This document shows positions 41,846 to 51,494 of a stretch of DNA of 64,000 nt, in pieces. Origin of the DNA: Planctomycetota bacterium (GTDB lineage: Bacteria > Planctomycetota > Phycisphaerae > Phycisphaerales > UBA1924); the NCBI GenBank assembly GCA_018242605.1, contig JAFEBP010000005.1:644861-708860 (forward strand), in the 5' to 3' direction. A program made the translations under genes and the position numbers. The notes beneath the pieces are model-generated. The model worked only from the letters and a program-made list of their open reading frames with translations. It had not been told where the DNA came from and did no database searches. Position 1 is the first letter of the stretch. Every line of letters begins with the position of its first letter.

Positions 41846-42406
41846 CGGAAATTCTCCTCAGTTTTTGGTGTGTCTGATGGCCGGAAAGCTGCCGGCCCGC
41901 CTGTGCCCCAATTTAACAGAATCCTCAGCGTTGTCAACTGAATTCGTGGACTTCGTTTGCGACAACTCCATTTGGGAGCAGAAAGGCTCGCTGTGACAGC
42001 GCACTCGGACGATTCGCTAACGAACCTCGCGTCGAACTCACCACCGCTGCATCGCGCCGCCCAGCGTCACCACTGCCATTGGTGCGGTCAATTCTGAAAT
42101 CAACCCCACAGTTACCCTTGGAATTCTGCCCGTTACAGCGCCGCCACAATGAACGCACCACAGTCAAGCCGCATCTGAAAACCAGCCTTGACGCGCTTCA
42201 ACAACCCACCGAGTGGATCCGCGAGGCGAGTGTGGAATAAGCAGGCCAGAGTTCCGGAATCCCGCACCGCGGCTCGAAGACCTCTCCTGGTGCCGAGCCC
42301 GCGAGCGACACTATGGTCATACTCTGCGAGCGAAGGCAAATCGAGCGGCGAGGGCGCCGGCGGTGCGAACGCGGGGCGCAGTCAATCATTGCTCGAATGG
42401 TGCACT
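41846..42406. other. Intergenic region, nothing recognisable
   Basis: About 560 bp between the discoidin-like gene and the frameshifted lipoprotein gene. The part next to 41845 must hold the promoter of the discoidin-like gene. Short open frames on both strands show no known motif and no ribosome site. Confidence 0.5.
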
Positions 42407-42921
42407 TCACCACCCCGCGTCGCCGCCTGGTCCGAACCCTTCAAGAGCCAAGCGAGTCGCATGGCCGATTGCCTGACCTCCGCCTTGTATTGGGTGGCCT
42501 GCCGCGTCGAAGAACCTCAAGGTGACTGTGGATTCAAATGAGTTTGCGTTCGGAACAACGAGTATGGACTCGGTTAGCTCTCCGCGGCCCGCCGGAGTCC
42601 ATCCGTGCGTGAACTGCTCGGGTTTCTCCGGCGGCTTAGTGGTGTAGAAGTGATACACAGCCTCGAAACGGCGACCGCCGGTGGGCCGCCAGACCCCGTT
42701 TGCGGGAGGCACGGGAGGCGCCCCGTCATAGTTTGAGGACTCGTTATTCTTCCGCCTTCGTTGAAGACGTACATGAGCTCCAAATCCTTCGTCGCGGCAA
42801 GGTCACCGGATGAAAACTGCACTTGCGATCGCCAGGCGCCGACGAGCGGGTTTGTCGCGCAACCGGCCAGAAGTGAGATGGGGGTGGCGATCGCCTGCGT
42901 TGTAACCATGTGAAACAACAT
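42407..42921 (-). pseudogene. Frameshifted small lipoprotein gene
   Basis: Two minus-strand frames join into one sensible protein of about 170 residues. The first starts at ATG 42921 (or 42909), has a lipobox LLAGC and runs to LELMYVFNEGG; the second carries NYDGAPPVPPANGVWRPTG through GGGQAIGHATRLAL to the stop at 42407. Inserting a single G at about 42742 gives a continuous GGRITESSNYDGAPPVPPANG, as expected of this family of small beta-barrel-like proteins. So one base has been lost, by mutation or by sequencing error. Function of the family unknown. Confidence 0.75.
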
Positions 42922-42957
42922 TAACGGAGCAACACGAAGGCGCAGGCGCGGACGAGT

Positions 42958-43647
42958 TCACCCCGCAGCGCCGAACATTGCGCCGACCCCGCCCGTCAAC
43001 GCCATCGCGAGTGCTCCCCAGAACGCGACGCGGGCGGTCGATTTCCACACTGGGGACCCGCCAGCGTACGCCGCGAGTGCTCCCAGAATCGCGAGGAAGA
43101 ACAGCGAGCCACCCGAGACGACCCAAGCGATTGCTTCTCTTGGAACCACTGCGCCCAATATCAGGGGGAGAGCGGCGCCGGCGGTGAATGTGCCGGCTGA
43201 CGCGAACGCTGCTTGCACCGGGCGTGCGCTAAGTTCCTCGGTAATGCCCAGTTCGTCACGGGCATGTGCGCCCAAGGCGTCTTTCGCCATCAGTTGCGTC
43301 GCGACTTCTCCGGCGAGTTTGGCATCGAGCCCACGCGCAACGTAGATCGCCGCGAGTTCCGCGTGCTCGTGCTGCGGGTCGATGGCGAGCTCCTTGCGTT
43401 CCCGATCCAGGTCGGCATTCTCAGTGTCGGACTGCGAACTGACCGAAACGTATTCGCCCGCGGCCATCGACATCGCTCCCGCCACCAGGCCCGCGACGCC
43501 GGCCACGAGAATATTGCCTCGGGTTGATTCCGCGGCTGCGACTCCCACGACCAGACTGGCTGTGGAGACGATGCCGTCATTAGCACCCAGGACAGCCGCA
43601 CGGAGCCAGCCGATTCGGTGGGAGCGGTGTTGTTCAGCATGGGCCAT
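42958..43647 (-). CDS. VIT1/CCC1-family Fe2+/Mn2+ transporter
   Basis: The 229-residue membrane protein begins MAHAEQHRSHRIGWLRAAVLGANDGIVSTASLVVG, the hallmark TM1 of the family, followed by AGAMSMAAGEYVSVSSQSDTE (TM2 and the start of the metal-binding domain), the Glu/His-rich cytoplasmic helices (AIDPQHEHAELAAIYVARGL) and three more TM helices. Five TM helices in all. These transporters move Fe2+ or Mn2+ out of the cytoplasm. ATG 43647 has AGGGAA 6 nt upstream. It diverges from a P-type ATPase gene; both handle cations. Confidence 0.93.
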   Translation of the reverse strand: MAHAEQHRSHRIGWLRAAVLGANDGIVSTASLVVGVAAAESTRGNILVAGVAGLVAGAMSMAAGEYVSVSSQSDTENADLDRERKELAIDPQHEHAELAAIYVARGLDAKLAGEVATQLMAKDALGAHARDELGITEELSARPVQAAFASAGTFTAGAALPLILGAVVPREAIAWVVSGGSLFFLAILGALAAYAGGSPVWKSTARVAFWGALAMALTGGVGAMFGAAG

Positions 43648-43838
43648 CGTCGAATTCCCTGTGTGCCAATGGTGAAGGCCGTGGCCGACGAGTCGGCGAG
43701 GTTTATCACGCACACTGTAACGACTCACCAAGGTCGTCACGCGTGCAAACTGGCAATTATGGGTTAGTTTTAGAATGAGTCCGATTGTCAAGGCACCGCC
43801 TGAGTACGCATATCATCCGATCCGAAGCGAGGATTACA

Positions 43839-46781
43839 GTGAGCGTCGCGACACCTCGGCCAAACTCGACGACCTCAACAAGCCCCACGCCGCCCTATCG
43901 ACAGACAGTGGAAGAGGTGCTCGCCCGATTCGACACTGATCCTCGGCGCGGCCTCACCAACGCCGAAGCGGCCGCGAGACTTGCAACTCATGGTCGCAAC
44001 GAACTGCTGAGCGAGCCGGCAATACCCGCCTGGTATCGATTCGTTGCGCAGTTCACCAACCTGCTCGTGATTCTGCTGCTGATCGCCGCGGCGATATCGG
44101 CGACGATCTGGTTGTTGGAGCGAAAATCCGCGTTCCCTTACGAAGCTCTGGCAATTCTGGCAGTCGTCATCCTCAATGCGGTCATGGGCTTTGTGCAAGA
44201 GTCCCGGGCTGAAACGGCGATGGCAGCGCTCCGCGAAATGACCGCGGCGGAGGCGACAGTAGTCCGTGATGGAGAGCGGCGGCGGGTACCGGCGGCGGAG
44301 GTCGTGCCGGGAGATTTGATTCTGATCGAGGAGGGCGACGCAATCCCTGCCGACGCGCGTCTCATCCGCGAGGTGGCGCTTGAGGCAGCGGAGGCTGCCC
44401 TCACGGGCGAGAGTCTGGCCGTTTCAAAGGACACCGCGCCGGTGTTCGAAAACGCCCCGGATGTTGTGCTCGGCGACCGAATCAACATGGTTTTCAGCGG
44501 CACCTCAGCGACGTACGGGCACGGAGCGGCGGTCGTGACCGCTACGGGGATGCTGACCGAGATGGGACGCATCGCCGGCATGATGCGGTCAACGGCGGTC
44601 GACATCACGCCACTGCAGAGAGAACTCAACCGCGTGGGAAAGGTGCTGGGCGGTGTGGTAATCGCCATCGCGGTGGGCATGATCGTTACGATCGTGCTCG
44701 TAGAGGAAGTGCGGGGGCTCTCGGCGTTGTTCGAGGTGCTCATCCTGGGCGTCGCGCTGGCCGTCGCTGCGGTCCCCGAGGGGCTTCCCGCGGTGGTCAC
44801 GGCGGTGCTGGCGATCGGCGTGCAGCGGTTGGCCGGTCGACATGCGATCGTGCGGAACCTGGCGGCGGTAGAGACGCTTGGCTCGGCGTCCGTTATCGCC
44901 TCGGACAAGACCGGAACGCTCACAAGGAACGAGATGACGGTGCGGACGGTCGTCACAGCGACTGGCCGGGTCGGTTTCGGTGGTAGCGGCTACTCGCCGG
45001 AGGGGGGTGTATTCTCAGAAAACGGCACGCCCATCGGCGGCGATCTTCTGGAGGAGTTGCAGCGAGCACTCACGGTCGCCGACCGTGCAAACAACGCGAC
45101 GCTTCACGAATCGGCAGGGCGCTGGACCGTGCAGGGCGACCCCACCGAAGGGGCGCTGCTCGTTGCGGCCCGAAAGGCGGGGCTCGCTTCGGGCGTGCTG
45201 GAAGCACGGTTCGAGCGTATCGGAGAGGTGCCCTTTTCATCCGAACGGAAACTGATGACGACCGTGCACAGCGACGCCGACCGGCAAGGCCGCCTTCTCG
45301 CTTTCACAAAGGGAGCTCCGGACGTGGTGGTGGTCAGGTGTACTCAGGAGTATGTAGGCGCTTCGCACCGCCCGATGAGCGATGATCGCCGTGCCCAGAT
45401 CCTCCGGGAAGCCGAGAATCTGGCCGGTCACGCCATGCGGACGCTGGCCGTCGCGGCACGTGAACTCCCCGCGTCGGCCACGGCACATATCGGCAACGCG
45501 GGACGGAACGAAGCGGATGAGGGCATCGAGCAGGAACTGGCGTTCCTTGGGTTGATCGGCATGATCGATCCGCCCCGTGAGGAGGCCGAGCGGGCGGTGG
45601 AGAAAGCGAAAGGCGCCGGCATTCGCCCGATCATGATCACCGGTGACCATCCGCGCACCGCGGCGGTCATCGCTCGGGAACTGGGGATCGCAACGGACGA
45701 ACGGGTCGTTACAGGCGCCGAACTGGCGGTCATGTCGGACGCGGCGCTCGCCCAGACCGTGCGCGAGGTCAGCGTGTACGCGCGCGTCGATCCGGAGCAC
45801 AAGCTGCGCATCGTGCGGGCGCTGCAGAGCGAGGCCGGTGGCGCCGCGGTTGTGGCAATGACGGGCGATGGCGTGAACGACGCGCCCGCGCTCAAAGCAG
45901 CGGACATCGGAGTCGCGATGGGGATGACCGGGACGGATGTTTCGAAGCAAGCCGCGGACGTGGTACTCACGGACGACAACTTCGCGACCATCGTCGCGGC
46001 GGTTGAAGGGGGCCGGTCGATCTACGCCAACATCCGCAAGTTCCTGCGGTATCTGCTCTCATCAAACATCGGCGAAGTGATGACGATGTTCTTCGGCGTG
46101 ATGCTTGCGAAGCTTATCGGGCTGCATTCTCACTCCCCGGCCAATCTGGAAACGGCGGGCGAAAGTGGAATCGTCTTGCCGCTGCTGGCAACTCATGTCC
46201 TATGGATCAACCTTGTGACGGACGGGCTGCCCGCGATGGCCCTGGGGCTGGAACCCGCAGACCCCGACGCGATGACTCGTCCGCCGCGGCCGCGGAATGA
46301 GCGGGTGATCACCGCAAAGATCTGGATCGGGATCTTTCTCGTCGGCGCGATCATGGCTGTAGGCACGCTTCTGGTGCTTGATTCTGCTCTGCCCGGCGGC
46401 ATGATCGACGGAACGGGCACCCTTCGACATGCTCAGACGATGGCGTTCACAACGCTCGTGCTCTTCCAGCTATTCAACGTGTTCAACGCGCGGTCGGACG
46501 TCCGGAGCGCATTTGAAGGAGCATTCAGCAACCGCTGGCTGTGGGCGGCCGTCGGTGTATCCCTGGCGCTGCAGGCGGCGGTCATTCACGTGCCACTCCT
46601 TCGCAGCGCATTCTCCACCACGAATCTGAGCGCCGGCGACTGGATTGTCTGCTTAGCGGTCTCCAGTTCAGTACTGTGGCTCCGCGAACTCGGGAAGGCG
46701 GTGGCACGATTCGAGACGGGCGGACCACAGAATGCTGATGCGGTCGTTACTTCGATGGGGCAGGGACGTGCTGGTCAATAA
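43839..46781 (+). CDS. Cation-transporting P-type ATPase (type II, Ca2+-ATPase-like)
   Basis: The 980-residue ATPase has the N-terminal cation-ATPase domain (VEEVLARFDTDPRRGLTNAEAAARL), actuator TGES motif (ALTGESLAVSK), TM4 PEGLP, phosphorylation motif with Asp356 in SDKTGTLTRNEMT, the nucleotide domain (KGAPDVVV), and the hinge GDGVNDAPALKAADIG. The C-terminal TM bundle is of SERCA/PMR1 type (SSNIGEVMTMFFG, LWINLVTDGLPAMALG). It pumps Ca2+ or a related cation at ATP cost. GTG 43839 is chosen (GAGG 6 nt upstream) over TTG 43785. The 3' end overlaps the converging VOC lipoprotein gene by 35 bp. Confidence 0.94.
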   Translation: MSVATPRPNSTTSTSPTPPYRQTVEEVLARFDTDPRRGLTNAEAAARLATHGRNELLSEPAIPAWYRFVAQFTNLLVILLLIAAAISATIWLLERKSAFPYEALAILAVVILNAVMGFVQESRAETAMAALREMTAAEATVVRDGERRRVPAAEVVPGDLILIEEGDAIPADARLIREVALEAAEAALTGESLAVSKDTAPVFENAPDVVLGDRINMVFSGTSATYGHGAAVVTATGMLTEMGRIAGMMRSTAVDITPLQRELNRVGKVLGGVVIAIAVGMIVTIVLVEEVRGLSALFEVLILGVALAVAAVPEGLPAVVTAVLAIGVQRLAGRHAIVRNLAAVETLGSASVIASDKTGTLTRNEMTVRTVVTATGRVGFGGSGYSPEGGVFSENGTPIGGDLLEELQRALTVADRANNATLHESAGRWTVQGDPTEGALLVAARKAGLASGVLEARFERIGEVPFSSERKLMTTVHSDADRQGRLLAFTKGAPDVVVVRCTQEYVGASHRPMSDDRRAQILREAENLAGHAMRTLAVAARELPASATAHIGNAGRNEADEGIEQELAFLGLIGMIDPPREEAERAVEKAKGAGIRPIMITGDHPRTAAVIARELGIATDERVVTGAELAVMSDAALAQTVREVSVYARVDPEHKLRIVRALQSEAGGAAVVAMTGDGVNDAPALKAADIGVAMGMTGTDVSKQAADVVLTDDNFATIVAAVEGGRSIYANIRKFLRYLLSSNIGEVMTMFFGVMLAKLIGLHSHSPANLETAGESGIVLPLLATHVLWINLVTDGLPAMALGLEPADPDAMTRPPRPRNERVITAKIWIGIFLVGAIMAVGTLLVLDSALPGGMIDGTGTLRHAQTMAFTTLVLFQLFNVFNARSDVRSAFEGAFSNRWLWAAVGVSLALQAAVIHVPLLRSAFSTTNLSAGDWIVCLAVSSSVLWLRELGKAVARFETGGPQNADAVVTSMGQGRAGQ

Positions 46782-47235
46782 AGATCGGATTGCCATCGGG
46801 GTCGGCGAGGATCAGGAATGCAGGCCCTGATGTGGATTCGTCCGCCGCGAGCACTGGGACGATGCCCTTGCCCTTGAGACTTCGCTGGATCTCGCGAACA
46901 TCGTCAAAGTGCGGCAGGGTCGCGCAGGTCCGATCCCAGCCGGGATTGAACGTCAGCGTGTTCTTGTCGATTCCACCGTGGAACAACCCGATCGTGCAAG
47001 TATCGTTCTGGAGGATCACCATGTTCTTGGATGCGGTGTTGGGGAACTCCCGAAACCCGAGCTTCTCGTAGAACGCTCGCGACGCGGCGAGATCCTTGAC
47101 CACAAGGCTGACCGAGAAGTTGCCGAGTTGCATCTGGGGCTCAGCCCTTTGTCGATCGCCGCCGGGCCTGGAAGCCTGCGGCGATGCGCAAGCGCTGAGA
47201 CAGCAGAAAAGAACGCCTAGTATCAATCGTGTCAT
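46747..47235 (-). CDS. VOC-fold lipoprotein
   Basis: The 162-residue protein has a lipoprotein signal (MTRLILGVLFCCLSAC, lipobox LSAC) and then a single VOC domain: LGNFSVSLVVKDLAASRAFYEKLGF and the closing ADPDGNPIFIDQHVP with conserved His. It is a close paralog of the cytoplasmic VOC protein at 54890-55285 (shared FSVSL.VKD.AASRAFYEKLGFR and LIDQHV/FIDQHV). ATG 47235 fits the lipobox distance; ATG 47247 is an alternative. A lipid-anchored VOC protein is uncommon. Its last 35 bp overlap the ATPase gene end-to-end. Confidence 0.82.
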   Translation of the reverse strand: MTRLILGVLFCCLSACASPQASRPGGDRQRAEPQMQLGNFSVSLVVKDLAASRAFYEKLGFREFPNTASKNMVILQNDTCTIGLFHGGIDKNTLTFNPGWDRTCATLPHFDDVREIQRSLKGKGIVPVLAADESTSGPAFLILADPDGNPIFIDQHVPAPSK

Positions 47236-47289
47236 CGGTGATTCCATGTTCGGTTGGTTACGGTCCGGAAGATAGCAGCCCGGAGAGCC

Positions 47290-48240
47290 ATGATATCGAC
47301 CGGGGCGCAGGGGTCTTTCCAAATCTTGCGAACTAAGAGAAATTCCCGCGCCGCAACTTCGTTGCGGTACATCGAACGGGTCAATCTCGCGATCGACCAC
47401 GTGATGCGTTATCTCGGAGGGCCCGTTCGGTTGGAGGCGGTTGCGAACGCAGCGGGGCTGTCGCCGTTCCATTTTCATCGTGTTTTTCAGTCGCTCGTCG
47501 GGGTGACCCTCGCGGAGTTTGTGAAGCGGCTGCGGCTGGAACGGGCGTTACTCATGATGGCGCACGCACCGCGGTCGTCGCTCACGAAAATCGCCTTCGA
47601 GTGCGGGTTCGCCTCTTCCTCCGACTTCTCGAGGTGCTTCAAGCAGCGGTTCGGGGTGGCCCCGAGTACGTTCGACATGAACGGGTGGCGTGAACGCCAT
47701 GGCGCCCAACTGCGGGCGCTCTCGCCCGCGAAACTGCATCTAGACCGACTACCCGAACGCCTCAATCCTGACGGGTTCAAGGTGAGAATCCGGGCTCTTC
47801 CCGCACGCAACGTTGCGTACATCCGGGTGCGCAACCCGTACCGGGCAGGTGCGGTTGCAAATGCGGCGGCGCGGCTGATCATTTGGGCGGAGCGGCACGG
47901 GCGCGCGAGCGGACAATGGCTCGGGTACCAATGGGATAACCCTGAGATTGCGTCGCTTCAGGATTGCCACTATCACGTCGCGGTGGAAGCCGAGGAGTTT
48001 ACGCCGCAAGGAGAGATCGGCAGGTTTCGATTTCCACCGATAGTTGTTGCACAGGTCGAGATACGTGGCGGGATCGATACAGAAATGCGGGCGCTGCAAT
48101 GGCTGTTCGGCTCGTGGCTTCCCAGAAGCGGGTATGTCCCGGACGATCAACCGTGTTTCGAGGCGTGGATCGGTCGACCGTTCGCGCACGGCATGGAACA
48201 TTTCGAACTTCACGCGCAGTTGCCGGTGAAGCGAGGCTAG
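47290..48240 (+). CDS. AraC-family regulator with GyrI-like effector domain
   Basis: The 316-residue regulator has a double HTH at about residues 30-130 (RVNLAIDHVMRYLGGPVRLEAVANAAGLSPFHFHRVFQSL and KIAFECGFASSSDFSRCFKQRFG) followed by a GyrI-like small-molecule-binding domain (LPARNVAYIRVRNPY..., then GYVPDDQPCFEAWIG). It resembles Rob/SoxS-type multidrug activators. ATG 47290 has GGAG 5 nt upstream. It is divergent from the VOC lipoprotein at 46747, a likely target. Confidence 0.88.
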   Translation: MISTGAQGSFQILRTKRNSRAATSLRYIERVNLAIDHVMRYLGGPVRLEAVANAAGLSPFHFHRVFQSLVGVTLAEFVKRLRLERALLMMAHAPRSSLTKIAFECGFASSSDFSRCFKQRFGVAPSTFDMNGWRERHGAQLRALSPAKLHLDRLPERLNPDGFKVRIRALPARNVAYIRVRNPYRAGAVANAAARLIIWAERHGRASGQWLGYQWDNPEIASLQDCHYHVAVEAEEFTPQGEIGRFRFPPIVVAQVEIRGGIDTEMRALQWLFGSWLPRSGYVPDDQPCFEAWIGRPFAHGMEHFELHAQLPVKRG

Positions 48241-48387
48241 ATGGACCCGGTTCGCGGGGCGGCGTTCGCCACCATAAGCAGCGCCAGTCGCGTGGCACCC
48301 AGAATTACCGAAGCGGCGTCTTCCCTCGCATTCGTCGCAACAAAAGCACGAACTGACTCGGTCTTGTCACTGGTAACGCATGCAGTT

Positions 48388-48921
48388 TCAGTCCGGTGGC
48401 CACTCGCCAGATCGAAGGCACGCGATGGTCCTGGGGGAACTGAGTACGACTCGCTTGGGCGTTGGATTGCAGTACCAGACGAGCGAGCACCGCCCATCGA
48501 TAAAGTGGCTCGCGATCCGCAGAACATTGCCAAGGTGGCGACGACCACCGCCGAGACTGCCGACTGTCAGTGCGTCCACGTACAGCCATGCGACATGCGA
48601 CATCCAGGCCTCGCACAGTCGCTCGTCCTCGGGCGGGATTTCTTCCTTCATGGTCCACCTCAGCGGCTCGCACACCTTTCCCGCGCCTGCGGTCGAAATG
48701 TACGCTTGGTCACAAGTGCCCAGGTGGTAGGGTGTCGGGCCAAGGTACCAGTCGATGTACGCCATGCCTTCGGAATTTTCCCCCACCGCGCTGACAGTCG
48801 CCGCGGCATCGGGTCCGAGTTCCGCGTCGACGGCTCGCCGCGCTTCATCAACGGACACCCGCCGGACTTCCTTCAGCAGAAGCACGACCGTCGGAGTGCA
48901 GTGTTCGTGTTCGTCGGACAT
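48388..48921 (-). CDS. Hypothetical protein
   Basis: The 177-residue soluble protein starts MSDEHEHCTPTVVLLLKEVRRVS and contains a hydrophobic core typical of an alpha/beta fold (EGMAYIDWYLGPTPYHLGTCDQAYI) and a late WMSHVAWLYVDAL segment. I recognise no family. GAAGAG 4 nt before ATG 48921 serves as ribosome site. Real gene status is supported by the consistent codon pattern and ribosome site, not by known homology. Confidence 0.55.
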   Translation of the reverse strand: MSDEHEHCTPTVVLLLKEVRRVSVDEARRAVDAELGPDAAATVSAVGENSEGMAYIDWYLGPTPYHLGTCDQAYISTAGAGKVCEPLRWTMKEEIPPEDERLCEAWMSHVAWLYVDALTVGSLGGGRRHLGNVLRIASHFIDGRCSLVWYCNPTPKRVVLSSPRTIACLRSGEWPPD

Positions 48922-48975
48922 GGACTCTTCACCCGGCATTCGACCTTGGTAACTGCGCCAAACTTGTTCATGCAA

Positions 48976-49352
48976 AAGGCGAGTACGTTGGCATAGCGGG
49001 CTCAGAGGCTATCACAGGAGAAAAGGCACCGATGGTTGGTTCTTGACGGCCCCGAACCGGCCTGAACCGCTCCTTCGAGGGATCGACGAAGAGTCATCGG
49101 CAAAGCCCATTGCTTCGACCAACCGATCGCAGATGGTAGCGATTCGCTTATGGGACGAGACCCTGCCTTTCCCGGTGGCGCCGCTCATTCCGCGAGTTCC
49201 TGTGGTGCAACGAAGTCGCGTTGACTTGTAGCGTGAATTCGCTATGCTGACCTGATTCCGCCGTATTCGTTGATGGTTCGCCCACGCCAATCTTCTCTTC
49301 CCGGCCAGCGCAAGGGTCGAGCGGGCCGGGACAGGAAAATCAGGAGTTCGTC
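48976..49352. other. Intergenic region, nothing recognisable
   Basis: About 375 bp upstream of the collagen-like protein gene. Open frames on either strand (for example minus 49012-49290) have no known motif or ribosome site. The promoter of the gene at 49353 should lie in the last 100 bp. Confidence 0.4.
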
Positions 49353-50408
49353 ATGTTCCCGAATCGCCTTGTCACTTTTGTTCTAGCGACATCGATGGCC
49401 GCCGTGTTTTTGGCGTGGATGCCGTTAGCCCGGGCGCAGAGTCCGGCAGGGCCCGCGTTCACTTATCAAGGCGAGTTGCGTGCCGACGGAGTTCCTCTCG
49501 ACGGCGCCTGCGATTTCAAGTTCCGCCTCTACGACGCGGCGACAGGAAGTGGTCAGGTCGGTCCGGAACTTTCGGTACCCGGCGTCAACGTTCTCAACGG
49601 CCTTTTCACCACTCAACTCAACTTCGGGAGCTCACCATTCGTTGGGCAGGCTCGATGGTTGGAGATATCCGTAAGGAACAGTGGCAGCGGCGCCGCCTAC
49701 ACGGTTCTCGCCCCTCGTCAAGCGCTCACAGCGACTCCTTACGCGCTCTACGCGATCAACGGGCCGGCGGGTCCGGCGGGACCCCAAGGACCGGCGGGCC
49801 CCGTGGGCATCATTGCCTCGGTAGATACCCAGTTCAGCGAAGATGATCGGTCCGGCTGGGTGCACGTCGAAACGATGTCCGATGATACGTGCTTTTCGAA
49901 CATCCCCCTGGGATTCACTTTTACAGGTTGGGGGCGTGCGAACACGACGGTGAGTGTGTCTAGCAACGGCCTGTTGTTCTTCGGGCAGCAGTGCAGCGCA
50001 TCCTTCACCAACACCACGCTGCCGAGCGGAATCAGCAATGATCCGTTTCTCGCCTTTTTCTGGGATGACCTGTTCGACCATGGCTCGGCCGAGTACTTCG
50101 AGTACGCCACATTCGGCAGTCCGGGCGGTCGCGTCTTTAACCTCTTCTTCCGCAACGGGCTGCTTTCCACCGCATGCGGCTCGAACGTAATCAACGTGAT
50201 GATCTCCATCCACGAGGGCACCAACCTCATTCATTGCAGCTACTCCAACATGACCGGTTGCTACAACATGAGAGGCGGGAGCGCGACATTCGGCCTCCAA
50301 GGGCCCGGTGGCGCCGGGGCGAGCGCGTACACCGTGAGCGTTGACGCTCCCATCCTCGACGACAACGCGTCGCGGCAGTCCATCAGCTTTCAGCCTCCCC
50401 GGCAGTAG
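49353..50408 (+). CDS. Secreted protein with short collagen-like segment
   Basis: The 351-residue protein has a signal peptide (to about residue 29, ARA-QS), a beta-domain beginning FTYQGELRADGVPLDGACDFKF that is common in planctomycete and bacteroidete surface proteins (often before collagen or tail-fibre repeats), a five-unit Gly-x-y stretch (GPAGPAGPQGPAGPVG, about 137-152), and a C-terminal beta-sandwich of nidogen-like appearance (VSSNGLLFFGQQCSASFTNT...FFWDDLFD). AGGAG precedes ATG 49353. Likely an extracellular structural or adhesive protein. Confidence 0.82.
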   Translation: MFPNRLVTFVLATSMAAVFLAWMPLARAQSPAGPAFTYQGELRADGVPLDGACDFKFRLYDAATGSGQVGPELSVPGVNVLNGLFTTQLNFGSSPFVGQARWLEISVRNSGSGAAYTVLAPRQALTATPYALYAINGPAGPAGPQGPAGPVGIIASVDTQFSEDDRSGWVHVETMSDDTCFSNIPLGFTFTGWGRANTTVSVSSNGLLFFGQQCSASFTNTTLPSGISNDPFLAFFWDDLFDHGSAEYFEYATFGSPGGRVFNLFFRNGLLSTACGSNVINVMISIHEGTNLIHCSYSNMTGCYNMRGGSATFGLQGPGGAGASAYTVSVDAPILDDNASRQSISFQPPRQ

Positions 50409-50733
50409 TCCGATAGGGACCCGACGCTCAGGGGCTCAGCAGTGGTGCAACGGGATGGAATGCTCTCACGCCACAACAAAGCCAAGGAATGCGGCCCTGC
50501 GCCACCGCGATCCGCGTTGTCGAGCTGGATGCCTCGAACGGTTCGCCCCGCTCGATTAAGCCAGCGGTGCGAAGTGTCTATCGCGACCGCGGCCGTCGAG
50601 AAGCCGTAACAGCACCACCCTGACCGCGAACGCGCATCGACCAGCGGACGGCAGTGCATCCGCCACGAGGATTTGGCCGTCCAGCGACGCCATCGCTTCC
50701 GTGGAACTCGCATGCGATCTAGGATCATGGTGC
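50409..50733. other. Intergenic region, no supported gene
   Basis: About 325 bp between the collagen-like and DinB genes. A TAGGAT hexamer ends 8 nt before the DinB start and may be its -10. Nothing else is recognised. Confidence 0.4.
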
Positions 50734-51255
50734 ATGCACGACCTGTCGAAAACGATCGAGATTCTTGAGCGCACGCCCGCCGTCTTACGCAGCGTGCTGC
50801 TCGGAGTGTCAGGTTTCTGGGCCAATGGCCGTTATGGCCAGGGCACGTGGTGCGCGTATGAGGTGGTTGGGCATTTGATTGTCGCGGAGCGAGACGACTG
50901 GATGCCACGCCTCCGGCGGATCCTGGAGCACGGAGAGCAACGACCTTTCGATCCCTTCGCCCACGACGCGACAGTCTCGCCCGGATCAAACATACCCCTG
51001 GCAGGCCTGCTTGATGAGTTCGAGAGCCTCAGGTCGACGAATCTGCGTGACCTGCGGGCGATGAACATGACCCAGACTGATTTGTCGCGAACCGGAATTC
51101 ACCCCTCGCTTGGACGCGTCACAGCCGCGCAGTTGCTCTCGACATGGGCCGTGCACGACCTGCACCACATTCGACAGGCTTGTCTGGCGATGGCATGGCA
51201 ATACCGGGAGGCGGTGGGGCCATGGAAGGCGTACTTGAACACGCTATCGAGGTAG
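50734..51255 (+). CDS. DinB-family metal-dependent four-helix protein
   Basis: The 173-residue protein matches DinB/YfiT proteins. Helix 2 carries the first His in YEVVGHLIVAERDDW, and helix 4 carries the HxxxH pair in WAVHDLHHIRQA, giving the three-His metal site. Members of this family act as thiol-dependent transferases or in detoxification; the role is usually unknown. ATG 50734 is chosen by family alignment. It opens a run of small plus-strand genes (DinB, YCII, GrpB). Confidence 0.87.
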   Translation: MHDLSKTIEILERTPAVLRSVLLGVSGFWANGRYGQGTWCAYEVVGHLIVAERDDWMPRLRRILEHGEQRPFDPFAHDATVSPGSNIPLAGLLDEFESLRSTNLRDLRAMNMTQTDLSRTGIHPSLGRVTAAQLLSTWAVHDLHHIRQACLAMAWQYREAVGPWKAYLNTLSR

Positions 51256-51494
51256 TACTTCATGGGTGTCCAGCGGACGCTTGGGAGCCTTGGAATCTCT
51301 TCGCCGCGTGACGACGTAATCGGCGCAGCAAACCGATCATGACGATGGTCGTTCTGAATCGGCGAAGAGGTAACTGTTGCTACGGAGCCTTTAGTTGCTT
51401 GGGTTGAGCATCGATCCGTTCAATGCGAGGGCGCAATACCCTTCCGAAAGGCGACATGTTGAACTGAGTTTTGAACGCCAACGAAAGGACAAGC

